Assembly: GCA_900321795.1 (NCBI GenBank)
Contig: ONXO01000034.1
Location: 1-5,121 of the forward strand
DNA from: an uncultured Eubacteriales bacterium
GTDB lineage: Bacteria > Bacillota_I > Bacilli_A > RF39 > UBA660
Reading direction: 5' to 3'
Length of the DNA stretch: 5,121 nt
The notes under the pieces are model-generated. The model saw nothing but the letters and a program-made list of their open reading frames with translations. It did not search any database and was not told the origin of the DNA. How positions within the stretch are numbered: position 1 is the stretch's first letter; every line of letters starts with the position of its first letter. The position numbers were made by a program, and so were the translations under genes. Positions 1 to 5,121 of this stretch are shown one piece after another.

Positions 1-769
1 TGAAGTTACACCAGATGATTTTGGGCGTGTAGCCATTTCTGTTGCTAAGCAAGTAGTACTTCAAAAGATAAGAGAAGCTGAAAGAAACCAAGTAATGGAT
101 GAATTTAGAGATAAGCAAGATGAAATAATGATTGGTTTCCTAGCTATGGAAGATGCTAAAAACTACTATGTTGATTTAGGTAAAGCAAGAGGATTGCTTC
201 CTAAGAGCGAATTAATTCCAGGAGAAACATTAAAGATGGGAGAATCAGTAAAGGTTTATATTACTAAAGTAGAAGAAACTACTAAAGGACCATCTATTAG
301 ATTATCTAGAAAGCATTATGGTTTTGTTAAGAGATTATTTGAAACTGAAGTACCTGAATTTCAAGAAGGCATATTAGTAATGCATGGAGTAGCTAGAGAA
401 GCTGGTGTTAGAAGTAAAGTAGCCGTTTCTTCATATGTGCAAAATGTTGATGCAATAGGAAGCTGTATTGGAGAAAAGGGAAGAAGAATAGCTAATATTA
501 TAGCAGCTTTAAATGGTGAAAAAGTGGATTTAGTATTATACGATGAAAATCCTGAAGTGTATATTGCTAATGCTTTATCTCCTGCTAAAAACTTAAGTGT
601 TTCTATAACTGACGAAAAGAATAAAGAAGCTTTAGTAATTGCAGATGATGAAAACTTAAGCTTAGCTATAGGCAAAAAAGGTATAAATATTAAACTTGCT
701 AGTAAATTAACAAAATATCAAATTAAAGTAAAAACTTTAAAAGAAATAAATGATGAAATAAATAAGTAG
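1..769 (+). CDS. nusA: Transcription termination/antitermination factor NusA (5'-truncated)
   Basis: NusA binds RNA polymerase and nascent RNA and modulates pausing, termination and antitermination. The frame is open from base 2 (base 1 ends a split codon), giving 255 codons before TAG. The ATG at 95 is internal, because the upstream codons read EVTPDDFGRVA and AKQVVLQKIREAER, the conserved end of the NusA N-terminal domain. By comparison with Bacillus NusA from memory, roughly 95 N-terminal residues lie outside the window. Visible domains, numbered from the first full codon, are S1 (about 42-104, ending RLSRKH), KH1 (about 133-190, with GEKG at 157-160 after GSCI) and KH2 (about 200-255, with GKKG at 224-227 in LAIGKKG). 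The protein stops soon after KH2 and lacks the acidic C-terminal tail of B. subtilis NusA. It is the first visible gene of the nusA-ylxR-infB-rbfA operon; rimP is expected upstream but is not visible. Confidence 0.97.
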   Translation, partial: EVTPDDFGRVAISVAKQVVLQKIREAERNQVMDEFRDKQDEIMIGFLAMEDAKNYYVDLGKARGLLPKSELIPGETLKMGESVKVYITKVEETTKGPSIRLSRKHYGFVKRLFETEVPEFQEGILVMHGVAREAGVRSKVAVSSYVQNVDAIGSCIGEKGRRIANIIAALNGEKVDLVLYDENPEVYIANALSPAKNLSVSITDEKNKEALVIADDENLSLAIGKKGINIKLASKLTKYQIKVKTLKEINDEINK

Positions 770-776
770 GTGTTTT

Positions 777-1037
777 ATGAAACAAAAGAAGATACCTTTA
801 AGAACCTGTGTTATTACTCACGAAAAGTGTGAAAAAAGAGATCTTTTAAGAGTTGTTAGGACTCCTGAAGGAAATGTAATAGTGGATGATTCATTAAAAG
901 CCAATGGAAGAGGTGCTTATTTAAAGAAAGATAAAGCTGTTATAGAAAAAGCTAAGAGTAGTAAAATATTAGAGAAACACTTAGAAGTAGCTATTAATGA
1001 TGAAATATATGAAGAATTATTAAATAAAGTAAATTAG
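777..1037 (+). CDS. ylxR: YlxR/RnpM family RNA-binding protein (RNase P modulator)
   Basis: This 86-aa basic protein has the YlxR family signature. It reads KKIPLRTCV at residues 4-12, LLRVVRTPEG at 23-32 and NGRGAYL at 43-49. The family is nearly always encoded between nusA and infB. The B. subtilis member (RnpM) is reported to bind the RNase P RNA and modulate its activity; a regulatory role has also been proposed. Cysteines are at 11 and 18. Family members often have a second Cys close after the first (CxxC) and one after GRGAY; here these positions read CVIT and YLKK, so no metal-binding set is evident. The ATG lies 7 nt after the nusA stop. Its likely ribosome binding site, TAGGTG at 767-772, overlaps that stop codon, which suggests translational coupling. 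Function is inferred from the family and from position. Confidence 0.93.
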   Translation: MKQKKIPLRTCVITHEKCEKRDLLRVVRTPEGNVIVDDSLKANGRGAYLKKDKAVIEKAKSSKILEKHLEVAINDEIYEELLNKVN

Positions 1038-1059
1038 AATAAAGAAAGAAGGTGCTTTT

Positions 1060-3180
1060 ATGACAGTAAAAGAATATGCATTAGATGCAAATATTACCGC
1101 TTTAAACGTACTAGAAAAATGCAAAGAATTAGGAATAAGTGTTACTAATGAAGATGATTTTTTAGAAGATGATGATATAGTAATGCTAGATATGGCTTTT
1201 GAAGAAGATGGGGTAGAAGAAGAAAGTTTTCTAAGTGAAGAGTTAGAAAACAAGTTTGACTTTGAAGAAAGAGCAGAAGAGCTTTTAGGAGATAACACTA
1301 GAAATGAGAATGTAACTAAGAAAGTTAAACTTAAGAAAAAAGATAATAAGAATACAGTAGAGCAGTTTAGAAAAGAAAAGAAGAACCTTTATAAAAATAA
1401 GACTAAACTTCAAAGTAATGCCGCTAATGAAGAAGGAAACGTAGTTTTATATAAAGAAGGAATGACTGTTAAAGATTTAGCGGTAGCATTAAATGTAAAA
1501 GATAACGAACTTATTTCAAAGATGTTTACTATGGGTCTAATGATTAATATTAACTCTAGTATATCTTTTGAAGATGCTGAAGTTGTAGTTTTAGAGTTTA
1601 ATAAAGAATTAAAAAGAGAAGAAACTAAAGATATATCTAACTTTGAAGAATATGAGATAGTTGATAGAGAAGAAGATTTAGTAACTCGTGCTCCTATAGT
1701 TACCATAATGGGACACGTAGACCACGGTAAAACCTCACTACTTGATTACATTAGAAATACTCATGTTGTTTCAGGTGAAGCCGGAGGAATCACTCAGGCT
1801 ATTGGTGCTTATCAAGTTGAAATCAATGGAGACTTAATTACTTTTATAGATACTCCTGGACATGCCGCATTTACAGAAATGAGAGCTAGAGGAGCTTCTG
1901 TTACAGATATAGCCATCATTATAGTTGCTGCAGATGACGGTATTATGCCTCAAACTAGAGAAGCTATTGACCATGCTAAAAGTGCTGGCGTTCCAATTAT
2001 TGTAGCTATTAATAAGATAGATAAAGGTTTAGGTAATATAGATAAGATAATGAGTGAAATGAGCGAGCTTGGATTAACTCCTGAAGAATGGGGAGGAGAT
2101 ACTATATTCGTTAAAGTAAGTGCCCATACAGGAGAAGGTGTAAGTCTGCTTCTTGAAAACATAGTAGCTTTAGCTGAGATGCAAGAGTTAAAAGCAAACC
2201 CAAACAGATATGCTGTTGGTACAGTTATTGAAGCTAAACTAGATAAAGCAAGAGGACCACTTGCTACACTACTTATAAATAATGGTACTTTAAGAATTGG
2301 TGACCCTATAGTCGTAGGAAGCTCTTTCGGAAAGGTTAGAACATTAACAAATTCAAATGGAATTGAACTAACAAGTGCTCTTCCTAGTAGTCCAGTAGAA
2401 GTAACCGGCTTATCAGAAGTGCCAGTTGCGGGAGACAAGTTTATGGCTTTTGAAAGTGAAAAAGAAGCCAAAATGGTAGCTGATAAGAGAAAGAGAGAAG
2501 AATCAAAAAGAAAGTTTGCTAAAAAGGCAATAAGTTTAGATGATTTATTTGAATCAATTAGTGAAGGACATAAAGAGATTAACATAGTTTTAAAAACCGA
2601 TGTTAAAGGCAGTGAAGAAGCTTGTAAAAATGCACTAGAGAAGATCAATGTTGAAGGAGTTAAAATCTCAGTTATAAGAAGTGGTGTAGGAACAATTACT
2701 GAAAGTGATGTAGTTCTTGCTAGTGCTTCAAATGCCATTGTTATAGGCTTTAATGTAATACCTTCTTCAAGTGTAAAAGAAACAGCAAAAAATTATAATG
2801 TAGATATAAGATTATATAATATAATCTATAAATTAGTTGAAGAAATAGAAGCTGCAATGAAAGGTATGCTTGATCCAGAATATGAAGAAGTAGTAACTGG
2901 TGAAGCTGATATTAGAGAAATATTCCATTTTTCTAAAGTGGGTAATATAGCCGGTGTACATGTAACGAGTGGAAGTATAAAAATGGGATCATTAGCTAGA
3001 CTTATTAGAGATGGTGTCATTGTAGTAGAAACTAAAATAGCTTCACTTCAAAGAGAAAAAGACCAAGCTAAAGAAGTGAAATCTGGATTTGACTGTGGGT
3101 TAACATTAGAAAACTACATAGATATTAAACAAGGCGACACTGTTCAAACTTATGAAATGAAAGAAGTGAAAAGGCAGTGA
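1060..3180 (+). CDS. infB: Translation initiation factor IF-2
   Basis: IF2 is the GTPase that places fMet-tRNA on the 30S subunit and promotes 50S joining. At 706 aa it is near the length of Bacillus IF2. Order of domains: a first IF2_N module (about 1-45, starting MTVKEYA), an acidic then Lys-rich linker (46-125), a second IF2_N module (about 128-180, MTVKDLA), and the G domain (about 210-380). G-domain motifs are G1 GHVDHGKT at 218-225, G3 DTPGH at 264-268, G4 NKID at 318-321 and G5 SAH at 354-356. Next come beta-barrel domain II (about 382-470), a Lys/Arg-rich connector, domain III (from about 508) and the fMet-tRNA-binding C2 domain (about 605-706). In C2 the usual Cys of AGC is Val633, while Cys679 of FDCGL is kept. 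The start is supported by AGAAGGTG at 1047-1054, 5 nt before the ATG. The gene begins 22 nt after ylxR with no ylxQ between them, and its TGA overlaps the rbfA GTG. Confidence 0.99.
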   Translation: MTVKEYALDANITALNVLEKCKELGISVTNEDDFLEDDDIVMLDMAFEEDGVEEESFLSEELENKFDFEERAEELLGDNTRNENVTKKVKLKKKDNKNTVEQFRKEKKNLYKNKTKLQSNAANEEGNVVLYKEGMTVKDLAVALNVKDNELISKMFTMGLMININSSISFEDAEVVVLEFNKELKREETKDISNFEEYEIVDREEDLVTRAPIVTIMGHVDHGKTSLLDYIRNTHVVSGEAGGITQAIGAYQVEINGDLITFIDTPGHAAFTEMRARGASVTDIAIIIVAADDGIMPQTREAIDHAKSAGVPIIVAINKIDKGLGNIDKIMSEMSELGLTPEEWGGDTIFVKVSAHTGEGVSLLLENIVALAEMQELKANPNRYAVGTVIEAKLDKARGPLATLLINNGTLRIGDPIVVGSSFGKVRTLTNSNGIELTSALPSSPVEVTGLSEVPVAGDKFMAFESEKEAKMVADKRKREESKRKFAKKAISLDDLFESISEGHKEINIVLKTDVKGSEEACKNALEKINVEGVKISVIRSGVGTITESDVVLASASNAIVIGFNVIPSSSVKETAKNYNVDIRLYNIIYKLVEEIEAAMKGMLDPEYEEVVTGEADIREIFHFSKVGNIAGVHVTSGSIKMGSLARLIRDGVIVVETKIASLQREKDQAKEVKSGFDCGLTLENYIDIKQGDTVQTYEMKEVKRQ

Positions 3181-3521
3181 AACTAAAAGGTGAAAGAGTA
3201 GCTTCTGACTTAATGAAAGAACTTAGCATGATACTATTAACGGAAGTAAAAGATGAAGACTTGAAAAATGTAACAATTACATATGCTACAGTAACAAATG
3301 ACTTATCTATGGCTAAAGTATATTTTACTACACTAGATGATGAAAAAAGAGATAAAGTTATAAAAGACATGAACAATGCTTCATCATACTTCAGAACTGA
3401 ACTTGCTAAAAGACTTGATTTAAGAGTGATGCCAGAAATTAAATTTGTATATGATGAATCTATTGAGTATGGTAAACACATAGAAGACATAATAGAGAAG
3501 ATAAATAATGAAGACAAATAG
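3177..3521 (+). CDS. rbfA: 30S ribosome-binding factor RbfA
   Basis: RbfA is a single type II KH-fold protein that binds the 30S subunit and assists late 16S rRNA maturation (5' end, helix 1) and cold adaptation. The 114-aa product is of normal length. It shows the family pattern: GERVASDLMKELS at residues 5-17, EVKDEDLKNVTIT at 23-35, the strand LSMAKVYF at 43-50, YFRTELAKRLDLR at 71-83 and MPEIKFVYDESIEYG at 85-99. The start is GTG within a GTGA overlap with the infB stop; a TGA at 3153-3155 excludes any longer form and no usable ATG lies between. The nearest SD-like sequence, GAAAAGG at 3168-3174, leaves only 2 nt to the start, so initiation probably depends on coupling to infB. In B. subtilis ylxP separates infB and rbfA; here they are fused head to tail. 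The last codons lie in the terminator stem. Confidence 0.95.
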   Translation: MKLKGERVASDLMKELSMILLTEVKDEDLKNVTITYATVTNDLSMAKVYFTTLDDEKRDKVIKDMNNASSYFRTELAKRLDLRVMPEIKFVYDESIEYGKHIEDIIEKINNEDK

Positions 3522-3542
3522 AAAATTATTTGTCTTTTTTTT
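3511..3542 (+). terminator. Rho-independent terminator of the nusA-infB-rbfA operon
   Basis: A perfect 10-bp inverted repeat, AAGACAAATA at 3511-3520 and TATTTGTCTT at 3527-3536, encloses a 6-nt loop GAAAAT. An uninterrupted T run covers 3535-3542. The stem's left arm contains the last two sense codons of rbfA (GAC AAA) and most of its TAG stop (3519-3521). This is a canonical intrinsic terminator. The outermost A-T pairs may instead be read as the U tract flanked by A residues, leaving a core stem of 8 bp. Low GC content makes the stem modest, but the geometry is unambiguous. Confidence 0.9.
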
Positions 3543-3547
3543 ACTTA

Positions 3548-3644
3548 AATATTGAAAATTGTATATTTATTTTTTCAAATTATTTCTTCAATATTGAGTA
3601 TTGAAATGAAATGTACCAAAATAAAATACAAAAGATACTCAATA
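3548..3644. repeat. Cluster of direct and inverted AATATTGA / TATTGAGTAT repeats upstream of radC
   Basis: Several related repeats overlap here. AATATTGAA at 3548-3556 is the exact reverse complement of TTCAATATT at 3587-3595. AATATTGAAAATTG at 3548-3561 matches AATATTGAGTATTG at 3590-3603 in 12 of 14 positions. TTCAATA at 3587-3593 and TATTGAA at 3599-3605 form a perfect 7-bp dyad around TTGAG. TATTGAGTAT at 3592-3601 pairs with ATACTCAATA at 3635-3644 (10 bp, 33-nt spacing). They could be operator half-sites for an unidentified regulator of radC, or mutually exclusive RNA hairpins. I matched them to no known box. AT-rich DNA yields chance repeats, but this density of overlapping dyads is notable. 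Confidence 0.5.
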
Positions 3645-3683
3645 ATTAAAATTAATGTTAAAAAATTAAAAAACAGCAAACAT

Positions 3684-3712
3684 TTGATTTTGTTCATTTT
3701 TTGTGTTATTGT
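3684..3712 (+). promoter_or_regulatory. Candidate extended -10 sigma-A promoter for radC
   Basis: A -35-like TTGATT (3684-3689), a 17-nt spacer and a -10-like TATTGT (3707-3712) preceded by TG at 3704-3705 resemble an extended -10 promoter. A start near 3719 would leave a leader of about 13 nt, just enough for the Shine-Dalgarno. The -10 matches only 4 of 6 consensus bases. An alternative upstream pair, TTGAAA at 3601-3606 and TAAAAT at 3622-3627, has a short 15-nt spacer. A promoter is required somewhere in 3543-3720, because a strong terminator precedes it. Confidence 0.45.
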
Positions 3713-3719
3713 TTAAACG

Positions 3720-3725
3720 AGGAGG
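3720..3725 (+). promoter_or_regulatory. Strong Shine-Dalgarno of radC
   Basis: AGGAGG lies 6 nt upstream of the ATG at 3732. It is the best match to the anti-SD in the window and fixes the radC start. Confidence 0.85.
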
Positions 3726-3731
3726 ACATAC

Positions 3732-4409
3732 ATGAAATTAAAAGATTATATTGAAGAAGATAAGCCAAGAGAAAAATTAGAAAAGTTAGGAAGTAAAAAT
3801 CTGTCTGATAGTGAACTTTTAAGCATATTACTTAGAGTCGGTAGCAAAAATGAATCAGTAAATGAATTATCAACCAGAATACTTAAAGAAAATGATGGAC
3901 TCAAAGGCTTAAGTGAGCTTTCTTTAGAAAAACTTTGTAGCATAGAAGGAATCAAAAAAAGCAAAGCTACAACAATATTGGCTGCTTTTGAAATAGGCAA
4001 AAGATCAATCGAAAATAAGCCTAAGAAACTTAAGCTAAAAAATAGTGATGAAATATTTACATATTATAGAAATGATTTTATAGGCGCCAAACAAGAAAAG
4101 TTTTATGCATTATACTTTGATACAAAGATGAACTTAATAAAAAAAGTTGAAATATTTATAGGAAGCATCGATAATGTTGAAGTACATCCTAGAGACGTCT
4201 TTCGTGAAGCAATAAGTCTAAATGCTACTTTCATAATCGTAATGCATAATCATCCAAGCGGAGACACTAATCCTTCTAAAGAAGATATGATAATGACAAA
4301 TAGACTAGCACAAACAGGGGAGCTAATAGGTATAAAAGTAGTAGACCATATTATTATAAGTAGTGATAGTTATTATAGTTTTTATGATATTATGAATAAA
4401 AAAGAATAA
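3732..4409 (+). CDS. radC: RadC family protein (JAMM/MPN metalloprotease-like fold)
   Basis: This 225-aa protein has normal RadC length and layout. An N-terminal region (1-66, including REKLEKLGSKNLSDSELL) leads to a helix-hairpin-helix-like stretch (about 67-90, LCSIEGIKKSKATTIL). The C-terminal RadC/JAMM domain spans about 101-225. The metal-binding signature HNHPSG at 172-177 continues to Ser182 and Asp185, giving HxHPSGxxxxSxxD with His172, His174 and Asp185 as predicted zinc ligands. HPRDVFREA at 152-160 matches the conserved HPREVF region. The old name 'DNA repair protein RadC' came from an E. coli mutation later assigned to recG, so the cellular role is uncertain; family members occur in DNA repair, recombination and mobile-element contexts. 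It is the first gene of a unit with ylbD-like and ylbE-like genes, 18 nt downstream. In B. subtilis radC sits elsewhere, near mreB. Confidence 0.95.
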   Translation: MKLKDYIEEDKPREKLEKLGSKNLSDSELLSILLRVGSKNESVNELSTRILKENDGLKGLSELSLEKLCSIEGIKKSKATTILAAFEIGKRSIENKPKKLKLKNSDEIFTYYRNDFIGAKQEKFYALYFDTKMNLIKKVEIFIGSIDNVEVHPRDVFREAISLNATFIIVMHNHPSGDTNPSKEDMIMTNRLAQTGELIGIKVVDHIIISSDSYYSFYDIMNKKE

Positions 4410-4427
4410 ACTTTATTAGGTGGTTTT

Positions 4428-4787
4428 ATGGATAAGAAAGAAGCATTTAAAAACTTCTTAAAAAGAAATAAAGATTTATCTAAATTAGTTAACGAAGGTA
4501 AAACTACATACCAAAAACTTTTTGAAACTTTTGATATTTATGGAGAAGAAAAATCAGTATGGGATGATTTACTTAAAGGGACTAAAAAAGAAAGCTCCAG
4601 TAACTTTAAAGACATATTAAGTAATCTAAAGAATATAGATTTGGATAAGCTAGAAGAAAATGTTGGCTCTTTAGAAAAGGCATTAGGTTTCTTAGAAGAA
4701 ATTATTTCTTCTAGAAGTGAAAAGAAAGAAGAAAAAAAAGAAAAAAGAGCTAAATCGACAGAAATAGAAAGGTTTTTTGATGATTAA
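4428..4787 (+). CDS. ylbD: YlbD-like protein (YlbD family, putative coat protein family)
   Basis: This 119-aa soluble, charged protein has no signal peptide or membrane segment. The N-terminal part resembles B. subtilis YlbD as I remember it: FKNFLKRNKDLSKLVNEGK at residues 7-25, then YQKLFETFDIYGEE at 28-41 and Trp45, matching the FVKKHP...LVKEV...W..LYEEW..LGED..W pattern. A Ser/Lys linker precedes a probable helical segment (60-95, DILSNLKNIDLDKLEENVGSLEKALGF region). A Lys/Glu-rich tail (98-108) and an acidic end follow. The family is labelled 'coat protein' in databases, but nothing in this window indicates sporulation, so that role should not be assumed. The start is supported by TAGGTGG at 4417-4423, 4 nt before the ATG. 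The next gene is YlbE-like, the same order as in Bacillus, which strengthens the call. Confidence 0.8.
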   Translation: MDKKEAFKNFLKRNKDLSKLVNEGKTTYQKLFETFDIYGEEKSVWDDLLKGTKKESSSNFKDILSNLKNIDLDKLEENVGSLEKALGFLEEIISSRSEKKEEKKEKRAKSTEIERFFDD

Positions 4788-5011
4788 TGAGATATGAAAT
4801 AAAAGAAAAAATATATGCTGATCCAAATATGTTTAGATTCTTAAGAGAAAACTCAAATTGGTATAAGCTTTTAAATAGAGGAGTGCCTTTAGCTAAAATG
4901 GAAAATGAGATGAAAGAAAGATATGGATTAAGGTTTAGAGATAAGGTGGATAAAGTAGGAACTGGTGTAAGTTTATTAAAAGCATTTATGGATGTCACAA
5001 AAGAAAATTAG
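4787..5011 (+). CDS. ylbE: YlbE-like protein
   Basis: This small 74-aa protein shows the YlbE signature at its N-terminus. IYADPNMFRFLRENSNWYKLLNR (residues 9-31) parallels the YI..P.L.RFIRENP.WYR.L.R pattern of B. subtilis YlbE. The remainder is amphipathic and charged (MENEMKERYGLRFRDKVDKV), ending in a helix (VSLLKAFMDV). The family has no established function, and I infer none. The ATG shares its A with the TAA stop of the ylbD-like gene (TAATG). No good Shine-Dalgarno sits at proper distance (GAAAGG at 4767-4772 is 14 nt away), so translation is probably coupled to ylbD. In Bacillus, ylbF and ylbG follow; here a separate promoter and a new gene follow instead. Confidence 0.8.
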   Translation: MRYEIKEKIYADPNMFRFLRENSNWYKLLNRGVPLAKMENEMKERYGLRFRDKVDKVGTGVSLLKAFMDVTKEN

Positions 5012-5050
5012 CAAAACTTTACATTTTATTCGTTTTTTTATAAAAACTTC

Positions 5051-5079
5051 TTGATATTATTTAATAACTTTGTTATAAT
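5051..5079 (+). promoter_or_regulatory. Near-consensus sigma-A promoter with extended -10
   Basis: The -35 TTGATA (5051-5056) and a perfect -10 TATAAT (5074-5079) are separated by exactly 17 nt. A TG at 5071-5072 makes it an extended -10 element. Predicted transcription start is near 5086, giving a leader of only about 19 nt before the ATG at 5105. It drives the gene running off the right edge. This is the strongest promoter-like sequence in the window. Confidence 0.85.
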
Positions 5080-5090
5080 TAAAACAAGAT

Positions 5091-5096
5091 AAGGAG
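5091..5096 (+). promoter_or_regulatory. Shine-Dalgarno of the right-edge gene
   Basis: AAGGAG sits 8 nt before the ATG at 5105. It decides the start: the ATG at 5100-5102 would be followed at once by AAA TGA and cannot be a gene. Confidence 0.8.
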
Positions 5097-5104
5097 AGGA
5101 TGAA

Positions 5105-5121
5105 ATGAAAAGATTAAATAA
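5105..5121 (+). CDS. Start of an unidentified gene (3'-truncated)
   Basis: Only five full codons are visible (MKRLN), so the product cannot be identified. The call rests on the strong promoter and Shine-Dalgarno directly upstream, not on protein sequence. In Bacillus ylbF would follow ylbE, but an independent strong promoter suggests a separate transcription unit. Confidence 0.65.

Noticed and set aside
1454..1464. Internal ATG of infB at 1462 preceded by AAGAAGG, a possible second IF2 isoform start
   Set aside because: The SD-like sequence ends 1 nt before the ATG, too close for normal initiation. The Met begins the second IF2_N module, and the similarity to the true N-terminus (MTVK) reflects the paired modules.
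1950..2738. 262-codon open frame on the minus strand inside infB
   Set aside because: It is antisense to a perfectly conserved IF2 G domain and domains II-III. Its composition is the mirror of infB codon usage, it has no recognisable motifs, and it has no upstream promoter or ribosome binding site.
3546..3560. CodY-like box (GAAAATT half) in the radC upstream region
   Set aside because: Only about 10 of 15 positions match AATTTTCWGAAAATT, and one half-site is essentially absent.
4731..4753. A-rich slippery run (A AAA AAA at 4733-4739) in the ylbD-like gene, in position for a -1 frameshift into the ylbE frame
   Set aside because: The -1 frame does equal the ylbE frame, but it meets TAA at 4751-4753, before the ylbE ATG, so no fusion protein could form. 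The run is explained by a Lys/Glu-rich tail in AT-rich DNA.
5012..5050. Possible terminator after the ylbE-like gene (GTTTTT at 5032-5037 with AAAAAC at 5042-5047, or AAAAC at 5013-5017 with GTTTT at 5032-5036)
   Set aside because: The first stem has one G-C pair and no following T run. The second has one G-C pair, a 14-nt loop and only three T after the stem. Neither is a convincing intrinsic terminator.

Overview
The window is AT-rich chromosomal DNA of a low-GC Bacillota-type bacterium. It carries two plus-strand housekeeping gene clusters and the first codons of a third transcription unit. Trp is encoded by TGG (for example in IF2) and TGA serves as a stop (infB), so the code is standard and not the Mycoplasma code. 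AGA dominates Arg codons. Recognisable YlbD- and YlbE-like proteins, which are known mainly from Bacilli, point to class Bacilli. No finer placement is possible from this sequence.

Region 1 (1-3521) is the classic nusA/infB transcription-translation operon. It holds the 3' two-thirds of nusA (elongation/antitermination factor), ylxR/rnpM (small RNA-binding protein, RNase P modulator), infB (IF2, complete, 706 aa) and rbfA (30S maturation factor). Spacing is tight: 7 nt, then 22 nt, then a GTGA overlap. The operon is compacted relative to Bacillus subtilis, because ylxQ (between ylxR and infB) and ylxP (between infB and rbfA) are absent. It ends in a textbook intrinsic terminator whose stem includes the last codons and stop of rbfA, so truB is not co-transcribed here.

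Region 2 (3522-3731) is a 210-bp, very AT-rich intergenic stretch. It holds related direct and inverted copies of an AATATTGA / TATTGAGTAT motif, then a plausible extended -10 promoter and a strong Shine-Dalgarno for radC.

Region 3 (3732-5011) is a three-gene unit: radC (JAMM/MPN-fold RadC-family protein), a YlbD-like protein and a YlbE-like protein. The genes are separated by 18 nt and then a 1-nt TAATG overlap. The two small proteins have no well-established biochemical function.

Region 4 (5012-5121) holds a near-consensus sigma-A promoter with extended -10 (TTGATA-N17-TATAAT), an AAGGAG ribosome binding site and five codons of a gene running off the window.

I found no mobile element, CRISPR array, tRNA, rRNA or defence system. 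The window is essentially conserved housekeeping DNA. The items most worth a second look are the repeat cluster upstream of radC, the operon compaction, the IF2 Cys-to-Val change and the radC-ylbD-ylbE linkage.
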